From NCBI GenBank assembly GCA_903913215.1, contig CAIWKE010000027.1, positions 124,001 to 188,000 of the forward strand: 64,000 nt of DNA. The letters run 5' to 3'. How positions within the stretch are numbered: the stretch's first letter is position 1; each line of letters opens with the position of its first letter. The notes beneath the pieces are model-generated. The model was not told the DNA's origin. It worked only from the letters and a program-made list of their open reading frames with translations, and did not search any database. Below, in pieces: positions 50,120 through 59,743 of this stretch. Source of the stretch: an uncultured Holophagaceae bacterium (GTDB lineage Bacteria; Acidobacteriota; Holophagae; Holophagales; Holophagaceae). The position numbers and the translations under genes were made by a program.

Positions 50120-50782
50120 CTATTCCGTCGGCCGCTCCCGCAGTCCGTGGATGTCGCGGAACAGGGCTTGAAGGCGGGGCAGGTCCTCTTCCAGGTTCCC
50201 CGTGGGATGGAAGAGGGGTAGGAAGTGGATCACATGGGTTCGAAAGTCGAAGGCCACGGGCATGATGGGCACGTGGGCGGCGGTGGCGATGGCGTGGAAG
50301 CCGGACTTCCAATGGCTGACACCCTTGCGGGTGCCTTCGGGGGCCAGGGCCAGCAGCAGGGCTGGGGCATCGTCGAAGGCCTTCACGCAGGCCTCCACCA
50401 CGCCGTGGCTGCTGCGGCGGTCCACGGGAATGCCGCCCAGCCTATAGAAGAGCCACCCGAAGGGGCCCTGGAAGAGGGTGTGCTTGCCCAGCCAGGAGGC
50501 CCGCAACTCCAGGGCAAACAGGAGGGCCACGCCCAGAGGGAAGTCCCAGTTGGAGGTATGGGGGGCCACGATGGTCACCACTTTGGAGACCTGGGGGAAG
50601 GTGCCTTCCAGCTTCCAGCACCCAAGCCGCAGATAGGCCCAGCCCAAGGCAGCCACCAGCCAGCCCCGGGAATGCCGGAAGGCCGGGGGCGGGGACAGGG
50701 ATTCTGGGAGCTGGGACAAAGTGGCCTCGAGGCTATGGTGCCCGATCGGTCGATGGCCTTCGAGGTATGAATCCTTCCGCAC
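50120..50782 (-). CDS. Lysophospholipid acyltransferase-family protein
   Basis: 220 residues with PlsC motifs: HTSNWD (HxxxxD near residues 75-80), RLGGIPVDRRS, and APEGTRK near 148-154. An N-terminal hydrophobic segment lies at about 40-60. It belongs to the small PlsC-like proteins that acylate lysophospholipids or ornithine lipids. It is one of three acyltransferases in the window, with 25368-26258 and LpxL at 53266-54231. Confidence 0.88.
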   Translation of the reverse strand: MRKDSYLEGHRPIGHHSLEATLSQLPESLSPPPAFRHSRGWLVAALGWAYLRLGCWKLEGTFPQVSKVVTIVAPHTSNWDFPLGVALLFALELRASWLGKHTLFQGPFGWLFYRLGGIPVDRRSSHGVVEACVKAFDDAPALLLALAPEGTRKGVSHWKSGFHAIATAAHVPIMPVAFDFRTHVIHFLPLFHPTGNLEEDLPRLQALFRDIHGLRERPTE

Positions 50783-50946
50783 TCAGGAGCAAGGTGGAAA
50801 CCGCGAAAATTCGCGAAAGGGCGCGAAAGAAATGAAACAACCCCAAGGTCATGACGACACTTATTGAGAACTGATGAGAAAGCAGAGGGACGCTGAGGGT
50901 GGAGACTTGGCCCTTCTCGGAGGCCATTCCGCCTCCTAATAACACC

Positions 50947-50969
50947 GCGGGCGCCTCTCGGCGCCCGCT
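50947..50969 (-). terminator. Hairpin after the peroxiredoxin gene
   Basis: GCGGGCGCC/GGCGCCCGC stem (9 bp) with a 4-5 base loop, 20 bases beyond the peroxiredoxin stop on the minus strand. Followed by a weak T-containing stretch (GGTGTTATTA), so it is a probable but not canonical terminator. Confidence 0.6.
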
Positions 50970-50989
50970 TCATTCGTACTCTGACGGCC

Positions 50990-51571
50990 TTACTTGGCAG
51001 CGACGTAGGCCTTCAACCCGTCTGAGGTGGGCTTCATTGCTTTTTCGCCCTTGTGCCAGTTGGCGGGGCAGACTTCGCCGTGCTCTTCGCTGAAGTCCAC
51101 GGCGTCTAGGAGGCGCAGGACTTCCTCGACGCTGCGGCCCAGGTCGTTGTGGTTCACGGTGATGTGCTTCAGGATGCCGTCCTTGTTCACGATGAACAGG
51201 CCGCGCAGGGCGATGCCGATGGGCAGCAGGACGTTGTAGTCCGCGGCGATGGTCTTGTTGAGGTCGGAGACCAGGGGGAAGGTCACGCCCTGGATGCCGC
51301 CTTCTTTGCGGGGGGTGTTGACCCATGCGTTGTGGCTGAACTTGGAGTCCACGCTCACGCCAATGACCTGGGTGTTGCGGGCTTCAAATTCCTTGATCGC
51401 ATCGGCAAAGGCCAGGATCTCGGTGGGGCAAACAAAGGTGAAGTCGAGGGGGTAGAAGAAGAGGACGACCTTCTTGCCCTTGTAGTCGGAAAGCGAGATC
51501 TGCTTGAACTCGCCGTTGACCAGAGCGTCGGCCTTGAAATCGGGTGCGGGCTGGGTGACGAATGCGGCCAT
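50990..51571 (-). CDS. Typical 2-Cys peroxiredoxin (AhpC/Prx1 type)
   Basis: 193 residues. Peroxidatic Cys48 (DFTFVCPTEI) and resolving Cys168 (GEVCPANW), with the YF-type C-terminal tail replaced by AYVAAK, so it may be less prone to overoxidation. Reduces peroxides with thioredoxin or AhpF as donor; no ahpF is adjacent. It is divergent from the arginine deiminase gene. Confidence 0.96.
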   Translation of the reverse strand: MAAFVTQPAPDFKADALVNGEFKQISLSDYKGKKVVLFFYPLDFTFVCPTEILAFADAIKEFEARNTQVIGVSVDSKFSHNAWVNTPRKEGGIQGVTFPLVSDLNKTIAADYNVLLPIGIALRGLFIVNKDGILKHITVNHNDLGRSVEEVLRLLDAVDFSEEHGEVCPANWHKGEKAMKPTSDGLKAYVAAK

Positions 51572-51616
51572 GGTGCCTCCTGTAGGGGTCTCGCCCCGGG
51601 TTCGATGGGAACAGTC

Positions 51617-51645
51617 AGGCTAAGCCTGGGGCCCAGTGGGTTCAA
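51617..51645 (-). promoter_or_regulatory. Possible sigma-70 promoter for the peroxiredoxin gene
   Basis: On the minus strand, TTGAAC (51640-51645) and TAGCCT (51617-51622) are separated by 17 bases, about 45 bases upstream of the ATG. The match is moderate. An A/T-rich stretch (51646-51653) precedes the -35 box. Confidence 0.4.
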
Positions 51646-51827
51646 GAAAAATATCCGACTAATTCGGTAAAGAATACCAAACCTGGAGGTCGACTGAGGC
51701 CGCCGGTAGGGTCGAGTCATCGGATCCGTCCCAGGTCCAGATGGGGCACAGAGTGTCAATTTTCAGGGCGCCTTCCGCGCCTGCCGCAGGCCCCGTGCTA
51801 ACCTCGCCGGTTCCCTGAGGCCTTCCC

Positions 51828-53123
51828 ATGCAGCCCATCCAGCTCTCCGTCTTCTCTGAAACCGCGCGTCTCCGCCAGGTGGTGGTCCACAATCCGGGCC
51901 CCGAGGTGGACCAGATGGTGCCCGCGATGATGGAGAAGCTGCTCTTTGACGACATCCTGCACGGGGACCGGGCCCGCCAGGAGCATGGCCTCTTCCGCCA
52001 GGTGGTGGCGCGGGTGGCCGATGAAGTTCTGGATGTGCAGGATCTCTTCGTGGAGGCCCTGCAAAACGAGGGCGTCAAGCTGGGCTTCATTGAGGATCTG
52101 CGCCGCCTGGTGGGCCTGCCTGATGATTCCTGCAATCTGCTCCGGGACATGACGGCGGCGGGGGTGGCCCGCAGCGTCATCGGTGGCGTGCCCTGGGACG
52201 ACATGCCCAGCCATACCCGCTGGGAGCAGGAGTTCGACTATCGGGTCCGGCCCATCCCCAACCTGCTCTTCATGCGGGATCCTGCCTCGGTGATCGGGGA
52301 TGGCTACAGCGTGAACTCCATGGCCACCTGGGCCCGGGAGCGGGAGCCCCTCATCCTCAGCTATGTCTTCCGGCACCACCCCCGCCTGCGCCACCACACA
52401 GAGCAGGACCGCTGGTTCGACCAGGTGACACCCCTCATCAAGGGCGAGATCAAGGCCCCGGTGAGCCTGGAAGGCGGCGACATCCTGGTGCTCAGCCGCA
52501 AAGTCCTGGTGGTGGGATGCAGTGAGCGCACCCAGGCGGACGCCATCCACCTGCTGGCCGAAAGCTTGCGGGCCCACCGTGCCGGGGACGAGGGCAGCTT
52601 CGACCACCTGCTCATGGTGCTCATGCCCAAGAAGCGCAGTGCCATGCACCTGGATACGATCTTCACCCGCACGAGCGAGGATGAGTGCCTGGTCTTCCCG
52701 CCCTACTTCCTGGAGCAGAGCCGGGAGCTGCTGAACGTCACCAGCATCGACCTGCGTCACCCGGAGCTGCGCATGAGCACCGCCCCCAGCCTGCTGCGGG
52801 CCCTCCGGGCCGTGGGCATCGACCTGAAGCCCATCTTCTGCGGCGGCAGTGACTACATCATGCAGCAGCGGGAGCAGTGGACCGACGGCGCCAATGCCTT
52901 CTGCCTCGCGCCGGGGGTCATCACCAGCTATGGCCGCAACATCGCCACGGCGGAGGCCCTGGACCAGGCGGGCTATCAGGTGCTCACGGCCCGGGAGGTT
53001 CTGGACGACCCCGGCTTCAGCCTGCTGGATGGCAAAAAATACCTTGTCCAGATCCAAGCCGGGGAGCTGAGTCGGGCCCGGGGCGGCCCCCGCTGCATGA
53101 CCATGCCCCTGTCCCGGGATTGA
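51828..53123 (+). CDS. Arginine deiminase-family protein
   Basis: 431 residues. Landmarks of ADI: NLLFMRDPASVIG, LEGGDILVLS, SAMHLDTIFTR and the C-terminal catalytic Cys423 in GGPRCMTMPLSRD. Converts arginine to citrulline and ammonia. No arcB or arcC follows, so it may function outside a full ADI pathway. It is transcribed away from the peroxiredoxin gene and ends at a good terminator. Confidence 0.9.
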   Translation: MQPIQLSVFSETARLRQVVVHNPGPEVDQMVPAMMEKLLFDDILHGDRARQEHGLFRQVVARVADEVLDVQDLFVEALQNEGVKLGFIEDLRRLVGLPDDSCNLLRDMTAAGVARSVIGGVPWDDMPSHTRWEQEFDYRVRPIPNLLFMRDPASVIGDGYSVNSMATWAREREPLILSYVFRHHPRLRHHTEQDRWFDQVTPLIKGEIKAPVSLEGGDILVLSRKVLVVGCSERTQADAIHLLAESLRAHRAGDEGSFDHLLMVLMPKKRSAMHLDTIFTRTSEDECLVFPPYFLEQSRELLNVTSIDLRHPELRMSTAPSLLRALRAVGIDLKPIFCGGSDYIMQQREQWTDGANAFCLAPGVITSYGRNIATAEALDQAGYQVLTAREVLDDPGFSLLDGKKYLVQIQAGELSRARGGPRCMTMPLSRD

Positions 53124-53224
53124 TGCCAGGCTCCGAGCAAGTCGTCAGAGTATTGATTTCAAATCCCATGCCGGGTTTTGATTCACCTGAATGGGGATAC
53201 TTGTTCCTGTTAAGCTTTTCCTTC

Positions 53225-53256
53225 GCGCCTCGTCCCTTCGAGGCGCCCCTTTTTTT
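53225..53256 (+). terminator. Rho-independent terminator after arginine deiminase
   Basis: GCGCCTCG/CGAGGCGC stem (8 bp) with a 6-base loop followed by CCC and seven T. It ends 9 bases before the lauroyltransferase ATG, so that gene needs its own promoter close by or partial readthrough. Confidence 0.85.
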
Positions 53257-53265
53257 AGGGCCGCC

Positions 53266-54231
53266 ATGACCCCTCCCAAGCCTCCGAGCTTCCGGCACCG
53301 CCTGGAATACGGGGCTTTCTACCTGCTGGATGGCATCCTGGGGCGCCTGCCCTGGGCCACGGTGCTAGCCCTGGGCGAGGCGGCGGGAACCCTCTTCTAC
53401 CTAATCGACCCCCGACATCGCCGGGTGGTGCGCGAGAACCTGCGCATGGCAGACCTGGGACTGACCGAAACCCAGTGCCGGGACCTCTCCCTGGGCTGCT
53501 TCCAGCACTTCGGGAGCCTCTTCATGAGCCTGCTCCGGTTGCGCCACGCGACGCCTGAGGAACTGGACCGCTGGATCCGGGTGGAGGGACTGGAGCACTT
53601 CGATGCGGTCCAGGCTCAGGGCAAGGGCTTCATCCAACTCACCAGCCACTACGGCAACTGGGAGGCCACGGGTCTGGTCCAGAGCCTGCACGGTCGCAGC
53701 GTGGACGCCATCGGCCGCGCCCTGGACAACCCCTTGCTGGAGCCCATCTCCGCCGGCTTCAGGACCCGCTTTGGCAACCGCATCATCCTGAAGAACGGCG
53801 CCATGCGGGGCACCCTCAAGGCCCTCAAGGAGGGGCGGGGCGTGGGGTTCCTGCTGGACCAGGACGCCCTCACCATGGGTGTCTGGGTCAAGTTCCTGGG
53901 CCAGTGGGCCTCGACTTTCGCCACCGCCGGCAACCTCGCCGTGCGCTACGGCCTGCCGGTGCTCCCGGTCTTCAGCTGGCCCAACGAGGACGGCACCATC
54001 ACGGTGCGCTTCGATGCCCCCTTCGAAGTCCCCACCACCGGTGACGTGGCCCGGGACACCTGGGTGGCCACCCAGCTCATGACCGCCCGCATCGAGGCCC
54101 AGGTCCGCAAGGATCCCCGCTGGTGGTTCTGGATGCACCGCCGGTTCAAGACCCGCCCTGGCCTGGGCTACCCCCTTCCCGCTCCGCTTCCGCCCCAGGA
54201 GTGGGTAGAATCGATGCAATCCTCCCTGTGA
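53266..54231 (+). CDS. lpxL: Lipid A biosynthesis lauroyl-type acyltransferase
   Basis: 321 residues. It has an N-terminal membrane anchor, the catalytic H128-x4-E133 (SHYGNWE), RFGNRIILKNGAMRG, and FLLDQDALTMGVWVKFLG, as in LpxL/HtrB. Adds a secondary acyl chain to Kdo2-lipid IVA at the inner membrane. The start at 53266 is used; the open frame from 53191 runs through the terminator hairpin. Implies an LPS-bearing outer membrane. Confidence 0.92.
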   Translation: MTPPKPPSFRHRLEYGAFYLLDGILGRLPWATVLALGEAAGTLFYLIDPRHRRVVRENLRMADLGLTETQCRDLSLGCFQHFGSLFMSLLRLRHATPEELDRWIRVEGLEHFDAVQAQGKGFIQLTSHYGNWEATGLVQSLHGRSVDAIGRALDNPLLEPISAGFRTRFGNRIILKNGAMRGTLKALKEGRGVGFLLDQDALTMGVWVKFLGQWASTFATAGNLAVRYGLPVLPVFSWPNEDGTITVRFDAPFEVPTTGDVARDTWVATQLMTARIEAQVRKDPRWWFWMHRRFKTRPGLGYPLPAPLPPQEWVESMQSSL

Positions 54232-54235
54232 AGAC

Positions 54236-54259
54236 CGGGCCCTGCGGCCCGACTTTTTT
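54236..54259 (+). terminator. Rho-independent terminator between lpxL and greA
   Basis: CGGGCC/GGCCCG stem with a CTGC loop and a run of seven T immediately after the arm and spacer. It starts 5 bases after the lpxL stop and 27 bases before greA. Confidence 0.8.
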
Positions 54260-54285
54260 TGACCCCCCCTTTCCCGGAACCGCCC

Positions 54286-54756
54286 ATGCCCAAGCACGTG
54301 CTCGTCAAGCTCGAGAAGGATCTGAAAGAGATCAAGCAGGCCCTGCTGGTGGAGATCCCCCAGGAGATCGCCCGGGCCGCGGGGCAGGGCGACCTGTCCG
54401 AGAACGCCGAGTACGAGCAGGCCCTTGCCAAGCGCGACATGTTCCAGAATAAGATGGTGACCCTGGAGAAGCGCATCGCCGAGGTGGCCAGCCTGGATAT
54501 CAGCCGTCTGCCCAAGTCCCGGGCTGCCTATGGTTCCAAAATCACGATCCTGGACCTGGATTCCGAAGAGCAGTTCACGTACACCCTGGTCCTTCCGGAG
54601 GAACTGGATGGCCATCCCCAGCATCTCAGTATCAGTTCCCCCATTGGCATGGCGCTGGTGGGCCAAGAGGAAAGCAGCGAAGTCCGGGTCCAGATCCCTG
54701 CCGGAATCCGCCGCTTTGAAATCCTTGAACTAAAGACTGTTCACGATTTAGCATAA
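54286..54756 (+). CDS. greA: Transcript elongation factor GreA/GreB family
   Basis: 156 residues. The N-terminal antiparallel coiled coil (about 1-78) has the acidic tip [19 protein letters not shown], whose Asp and Glu coordinate Mg2+ in the RNA polymerase channel. The C-terminal FKBP-like domain has [12 protein letters not shown]. Rescues backtracked RNA polymerase by stimulating transcript cleavage. The start at 54286 is the only one giving the usual N-terminus. Confidence 0.92.
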   Translation: MPKHVLVKLEKDLKEIKQALLVEIPQEIARAAGQGDLSENAEYEQALAKRDMFQNKMVTLEKRIAEVASLDISRLPKSRAAYGSKITILDLDSEEQFTYTLVLPEELDGHPQHLSISSPIGMALVGQEESSEVRVQIPAGIRRFEILELKTVHDLA

Positions 54757-54782
54757 GTACAGACCCCGGAGCGGGAGCCGCA

Positions 54783-56027
54783 ATGAATAAATACAAGCGT
54801 GAGCAGAAATGCTCCTTCTGCGGCAAAGAGCCCCACGAGGTGGAGCAGTTGCTGGCTGGACCCGAGGCCTTCATCTGCAACGAGTGCCTGGAGGCGGGCC
54901 AGCTTCAGCTGCGCATGAGCCGCCAGGGCAAGCCCCTGGGCAAGCACGAGGCCCGGCTGAGCCGTCCCAAAGAGATCAAGGCCTTCCTGGACGACTACGT
55001 CATTGGCCAAGAGGCGGCCAAGAAACGCCTCAGCGTGGCCGTGTACAACCACTACAAGCGCATCCTCACGCCCCGGAAGGCCCTGGGCGCTGCGGAAGTG
55101 GAGCTGTCCAAGAGCAACATTCTGCTGTTGGGCCCCACGGGCACCGGCAAGACTCTGCTGGCCCAGACCCTGGCCCGCTTCCTGGACGTGCCCCTGGCCA
55201 TGGCCGACGCCACGACCCTGACTGAAGCCGGTTACGTGGGCGAGGACGTGGAGAACATCCTCACCAAGCTGCTGCAGGCCGCCAACTATGACGTGGAGCG
55301 GGCCCAGCGGGGTATCGTCTTCATCGATGAGATCGACAAGGTGGGCCGCAAGAGCGAGAACCCCAGCATCACCCGCGATGTCTCGGGCGAGGGCGTGCAG
55401 CAGGCCCTCTTGAAACTGGTCGAGGGCACCGTGGCCAACGTGCCGCCCCAGGGGGGCCGCAAGCATCCCCACCAGGAGTTCATCCAGCTGGACACCAGCA
55501 ACATCCTGTTCATCTGCGGCGGCGCCTTCGTGGGCATCGACGACATCATCAAGCAGCGCATCCGCGCCAAGGCCGTGGGCTTCGGCTCCACGCCCTCCTC
55601 CAAGGACGACAAGGAGAACCTGCTCCGCCTGGTGGAGCCCGAGGACATCATCAAGTTCGGCCTCATCCCCGAGCTGGTGGGCCGCCTCCCCGTGGTGGCA
55701 GGCCTTTCCCCCCTGGACCGGGAGGCCTTGGTGGCCATCCTCACCCAGCCCAAGAATGCCATCACCAAGCAGTTCGCAAAGCTCTTCGACATGGACGATG
55801 TGGACCTCAGCTTCGAGGACGGTGCCATTGACGCCATCGCCGAGCAGGCCCTCACCCGCAAGCTGGGCGCCCGCGGGCTCCGCAGCCTCGTGGAACAGAT
55901 TCTCCTGGAGCCCATGTACGAACTGCCCTCGGACAAGCGGACCACCCGCGAGACCCTGCGCATCACCCGCCAGAAGGTCGAAGAGGTCATGGGCCTGCCC
56001 TCCCAGCCCATTTCCGCTGCGGGCTAG
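54783..56027 (+). CDS. clpX: ATP-dependent Clp protease ATP-binding subunit ClpX
   Basis: 414 residues. Zinc finger Cys10, Cys13, Cys32, Cys35; Walker A GPTGTGKT; pore loop GYVGEDVE; Walker B VFIDEIDK; and an IGF-type loop (VGFGS) for docking to ClpP. Unfolds substrates for ClpP, which is not encoded in the window. It begins 26 bases after greA and is followed 12 bases later by lon. Confidence 0.97.
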   Translation: MNKYKREQKCSFCGKEPHEVEQLLAGPEAFICNECLEAGQLQLRMSRQGKPLGKHEARLSRPKEIKAFLDDYVIGQEAAKKRLSVAVYNHYKRILTPRKALGAAEVELSKSNILLLGPTGTGKTLLAQTLARFLDVPLAMADATTLTEAGYVGEDVENILTKLLQAANYDVERAQRGIVFIDEIDKVGRKSENPSITRDVSGEGVQQALLKLVEGTVANVPPQGGRKHPHQEFIQLDTSNILFICGGAFVGIDDIIKQRIRAKAVGFGSTPSSKDDKENLLRLVEPEDIIKFGLIPELVGRLPVVAGLSPLDREALVAILTQPKNAITKQFAKLFDMDDVDLSFEDGAIDAIAEQALTRKLGARGLRSLVEQILLEPMYELPSDKRTTRETLRITRQKVEEVMGLPSQPISAAG

Positions 56028-56039
56028 CCGAGGCTCCCC

Positions 56040-58460
56040 TTGAGCGTCCAGAAGACCCTCACCCTGCCGGCCATTCCCATCCGGGACATGGTGCTGTTTC
56101 CGGGGGCGCGAGTGCCTTTTGTCGTGGGCCGTTCGGCCTCCGTGAAGACCCTGGAACTGGCCATCAAGGCTGGCGACCACCTGCTCATGCTCACGCAGCG
56201 GGATGCCAAGGTGGAGTCCCCCACGCAAGCGGACCTCTACCCCGTGGGCACACTGGCCCTGGTGGAATCCGTCATCGCCCTGCCCAAGGACTTCTACAAG
56301 GTGGGCGTGAAGGGCGTGGCCCGGGTGAGCCTGCGGAACTACGACGACTCGGGCGAGGTCATCCAGGCGGAGGCCTTCCTGCTGCCGGAGCCCGCCTCGG
56401 TCCCCACGGTCTCCCTGGCCCCCTTCTACCAAGCCGTGGAAAGCTTTCTGGGTCGCAACTCGGACGCTTCCCGGCTCCTGAGCCTGGACCAGATCCGGGA
56501 GCTGCCCCTGGGCAAGGCCATCGACACCGTGGCGGGCCTGGTGCCTGCGGAGGTGCGTCAGAAGCAGACCATCCTTGAGTGGATCGAGATCCAGCCCCGT
56601 CTGGAGGCCCTGCTCCAGCTCTTGGAGCTGGACGCCACCCGCTCCGAGGTGGACCGCACCCTGGACGAGAAGACCCGGCAGCGCCTGGACTCGGACCATA
56701 AGCAGTACGTGCTGAATGAGAAGATGCGGGTCATCCAGCAGGAATTGGGGAAGAAGGAAGACAGGGACGAGTCCACCCGCCTCAAGGACCAGATCGAGGC
56801 CGCGGGCATGAGCGCCGAGGCCAAGGCCAAGGCCCTGGAGGAGCTGGAGCGGCTGGCGGCCATGCCCGCCCAGAGCGCCGAGGCCACCGTGAGTCGCACC
56901 TACCTGGACTGGCTGCTGGCCCTGCCCTGGAAGACCATGGCCGAGGAGCGGCTGGACCTGGACGAGGCCGAGCGGGTTCTGGACGAGGATCACTCAGGCC
57001 TGGACAAGATCAAGGCCCGCATCCTGGAACATCTGGCTGTCATGGCGCGGCTGAAGCAGGATCCGACCGCCGCTGGTGAGCGAGAGGCAGCTCCCCTCCG
57101 TGGCCCCATCCTCTGCCTGGTGGGGCCCCCCGGCGTGGGCAAGACCTCCCTGGCCCGCAGCATCGCCCGGGCCCTGAACCGGCCCTTCGTGCGCCTCTCG
57201 TTGGGCGGCGTGCGCGACGAGGCTGAGATCCGAGGCCACCGCCGCACCTACATCGGCTCCATGCCCGGCCGCATCATCTCGCTCATGAAGAAGGCCAAGG
57301 TCCGCAACCCGCTCATGCTCCTGGACGAGATCGACAAGATGGCCTCGGACTTCCGTGGGGATCCCAGCAGCGCCCTGCTGGAGGTGTTGGATCCCGAGCA
57401 GAATGCCGCCTTCCAGGACCACTACCTGGACCTGGGCTTCGACCTCAGTCAGGTACTCTTCCTGGCCACGGCCAACGTGCGGCACCAGATTCCCGAGCCC
57501 CTGGAAGACCGCCTGGAGATCCTTGAACTGAGCGGCTACACCACCAAGGAGAAGCTGGCCATCGCCGAGAAGCACCTCATCCCGCGGGCCCTGGACGGCC
57601 ACGGCATGAAGGGCCTGGGTGTGACCTTCGAACCCGCGGCGCTGGAGAAACTCGTTCAGTCCTACACCCGCGAGGCGGGCGTGCGCCAGTTCGAGCGGGA
57701 GATCGCCAACATCCTCCGGAAGCTGGCCCGCCACACCCTCCAGCCTGAAAAGGGTGAGGCCTTCGAACCTCTCATCACCGCTGAGCGCGTGCCGAAGCTG
57801 CTGGGCCCCGAGAAGATCCTGGAGAGCCGCGCCGAGGATACCGCCCCCCCGGGCTTGGTGAACGGCCTGGCCTGGACCCCTACGGGGGGCGACCTGCTCA
57901 CCATCGAAGCCGCGGTGCTGCCCGGCAAGGGCAATCTCAAGCTCACGGGCAAGCTGGGCGAGGTCATGCAGGAAAGCGCCAACCTGGCCCTCAGCTACGT
58001 GCGGGCGCGGGCCGAGCGCCTGGGCCTCAAGCGGGACTTCCTGGACACGGTGGACCTCCACGTCCACGTGCCCGAGGGCGCCATCCCCAAGGACGGCCCC
58101 AGCGCCGGCATCACCCTGGCCACGGCCCTCATCTCAGTGCTGACGGGCATTCCCGCCCGGGCCGACCTGGCCATGACCGGAGAGCTGACCCTCCGTGGCC
58201 GCGTGCTGCCCATCGGCGGACTCAAGGAGAAACTGCTGGCCGCCCACCGCCAGGGCCGCAAGGCCGTCCTCATCCCCAGCGAGAACGCCCGGCACCTGGA
58301 AGACGTCCCCTCCGAGGTCCGCGAGCAACTCAGCATCCACCTGGTGAGCCACATGGACGAAGTGATCCAATTGGCCCTCACTCGCATGCCCGAGCCTCTG
58401 GGGCCCGAGGGGCAGGTCCAGGGCGGCAGCCCGAGAGAGAATCAGGCGACCGCGCAATAG
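56040..58460 (+). CDS. lon: ATP-dependent protease Lon
   Basis: 806 residues from a TTG at 56040; no upstream in-frame ATG. The N-terminal substrate domain begins [20 protein letters not shown], followed by a coiled-coil linker, AAA+ Walker [10 protein letters not shown] and the Ser-Lys protease domain ([27 protein letters not shown]). A cytoplasmic quality-control protease. It lies 12 bases after clpX, so it is cotranscribed. Confidence 0.97.
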   Translation: MSVQKTLTLPAIPIRDMVLFPGARVPFVVGRSASVKTLELAIKAGDHLLMLTQRDAKVESPTQADLYPVGTLALVESVIALPKDFYKVGVKGVARVSLRNYDDSGEVIQAEAFLLPEPASVPTVSLAPFYQAVESFLGRNSDASRLLSLDQIRELPLGKAIDTVAGLVPAEVRQKQTILEWIEIQPRLEALLQLLELDATRSEVDRTLDEKTRQRLDSDHKQYVLNEKMRVIQQELGKKEDRDESTRLKDQIEAAGMSAEAKAKALEELERLAAMPAQSAEATVSRTYLDWLLALPWKTMAEERLDLDEAERVLDEDHSGLDKIKARILEHLAVMARLKQDPTAAGEREAAPLRGPILCLVGPPGVGKTSLARSIARALNRPFVRLSLGGVRDEAEIRGHRRTYIGSMPGRIISLMKKAKVRNPLMLLDEIDKMASDFRGDPSSALLEVLDPEQNAAFQDHYLDLGFDLSQVLFLATANVRHQIPEPLEDRLEILELSGYTTKEKLAIAEKHLIPRALDGHGMKGLGVTFEPAALEKLVQSYTREAGVRQFEREIANILRKLARHTLQPEKGEAFEPLITAERVPKLLGPEKILESRAEDTAPPGLVNGLAWTPTGGDLLTIEAAVLPGKGNLKLTGKLGEVMQESANLALSYVRARAERLGLKRDFLDTVDLHVHVPEGAIPKDGPSAGITLATALISVLTGIPARADLAMTGELTLRGRVLPIGGLKEKLLAAHRQGRKAVLIPSENARHLEDVPSEVREQLSIHLVSHMDEVIQLALTRMPEPLGPEGQVQGGSPRENQATAQ

Positions 58461-58506
58461 ACAGTCCAGGCTCCAGTCGGAATCCCTCGCCTGCTACCCT
58501 AGTCCC

Positions 58507-58707
58507 ATGCGCTTCCTCTCCAGCCACGTCCTGCATTTCATCATCATGGGCCTCGGTATCTCGTTGGTCCTGGGCCTCCTGCACCCGACCACGCGTCCGG
58601 AGCGGACCAAGGCTTCGATCCTCAAGCACGCCGCCGGGCTCATCGGCATCGGCCTGGTGCTGGCCTGGGTGATGTACCTGCTGCCCCGCCACCCGGTGCG
58701 CTTCTAG
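58507..58707 (+). CDS. Small two-TM membrane protein
   Basis: 66 residues with segments at about 8-24 and 42-60 and a basic loop (RPERTKASILKHAAG). It starts 46 bases after lon and ends 8 bases before the YihY-like gene. No family recognised; the codon use fits coding. Confidence 0.6.
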   Translation: MRFLSSHVLHFIIMGLGISLVLGLLHPTTRPERTKASILKHAAGLIGIGLVLAWVMYLLPRHPVRF

Positions 58708-58715
58708 GAGCTGGG

Positions 58716-59669
58716 ATGGTAGAACAGGCCCTCGGCTTCTGGGCCGCGCTCGAAGCAGGGTTGGAGCGCGTCTGGCAGCGAGTGGGGGACCTGTGGCTGC
58801 GGGTGGCGCGGGCCGTGCCTGTGGTGGGCCGTGTGGGGGCCTTCATCGCCGAGGTGCTGGCCAAGTACCAGAAGGATGACTGCCTCAGCTACGCGGCGGG
58901 TCTCAGTTTCTGGCTCATTGTGAGTTTAGTGCCCCTGTCCACGCTGCTCTTCAAGCTGCTGGGCGCCATCCTCGGCAGCCGCGCCTACAGCCCCGGCACC
59001 TTGAGGATGCTGCAGGAGATCGTCCCCTACCTGCCCAGCGATTTCATCCGGGATGCCGTCATCAACAGCCAGAAGATCGGAGGCATGGGCCTCTCCTGGG
59101 GTGTGTTGCTGTTCGGCAGCTACTGGGGCATCAGTCAGCTGGACACCAGCCTCGCTCACGTCTTTGGTGTGCGGATCAAGAAACACCGCCAGACCCGCAA
59201 GAACCACCTGGTCCGTCAGCTGACCTTCCTGGTGGGTGGCCTGCTCTCCCTGGTGATCTTCCTGGCTGTGGTGCTGGGTGGGGCCCTGCGCCGCTTCATG
59301 CCCGGGAAGCACCCGGATTTCCTGCCCTACCTGGGAGTGATCGTCTGCCTGGTGGTCACCACCATCATCCTGCAGCACCTGCCCCGCCTGCACGTAGCGT
59401 TCCGCCACGCCTTCCTGGGGGCCTGCATCTCCACCTTCCTGTGGTGGATCGCGAAGTGGGGCTTCGGGGTCTACCTGGCCCATACCCTCACCTGGGGCAT
59501 CATGTACGGCTCCCTGCTGGGCATCGTGGCGGGACTCACCTTCCTCTACTACAGCTGCGCCATCCTCCTGCTGGGGGCTGAGATCACAGCGGCCTTCTAC
59601 CGCCATGAGACTGGCGCCATCACCGTGCCGCCGTGGCTGCGGATGAAGGCCACGGACCTCAAAAAATAA
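58716..59669 (+). CDS. YihY/BrkB-family membrane protein
   Basis: 317 residues with six membrane segments. KDDCLSYAAGLSFWLIVSLVPLSTLLFKLLG and SWGVLLFGSYWGISQLDTSLAHVFGV match the YihY block, and LGIVAGLTFLYYSCAILLLGAEITAAFYR is the conserved C-terminal helix pair. Formerly annotated as ribonuclease BN; that activity belongs to another protein. Function unknown; followed by a terminator. Confidence 0.9.
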   Translation: MVEQALGFWAALEAGLERVWQRVGDLWLRVARAVPVVGRVGAFIAEVLAKYQKDDCLSYAAGLSFWLIVSLVPLSTLLFKLLGAILGSRAYSPGTLRMLQEIVPYLPSDFIRDAVINSQKIGGMGLSWGVLLFGSYWGISQLDTSLAHVFGVRIKKHRQTRKNHLVRQLTFLVGGLLSLVIFLAVVLGGALRRFMPGKHPDFLPYLGVIVCLVVTTIILQHLPRLHVAFRHAFLGACISTFLWWIAKWGFGVYLAHTLTWGIMYGSLLGIVAGLTFLYYSCAILLLGAEITAAFYRHETGAITVPPWLRMKATDLKK

Positions 59670-59709
59670 CTCAGCGCGGCAAGGGCCGCGCTGAGTTAGG
59701 TGCCTTTTT
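59668..59709 (+). terminator. Rho-independent terminator after the YihY gene
   Basis: AACTCAGCGCGGC/GCCGCGCTGAGTT stem of 13 bp with a 4-base loop, starting in the stop codon, and five T after AGGTGCC. Convergent to the NtrC-type gene. Confidence 0.85.
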
Positions 59710-59720
59710 GTTGTTTCTCA

Positions 59721-59743
59721 GACTGAATCCGAAGGATTCAGTC
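59721..59743 (-). terminator. Hairpin overlapping the end of the NtrC-type gene
   Basis: GACTGAATCC/GGATTCAGTC stem with a 3-base loop at 59721-59743. It covers the last two codons and the stop of the minus-strand gene and is followed on that strand by A-rich rather than T-rich sequence, so termination is plausible but not certain. Confidence 0.55.

Noticed and set aside
54741-56993. 750-codon minus-strand ORF opposite clpX and lon
   Set aside because: Antisense to two well-recognised genes; Gly/His/Gln-rich with no domain.
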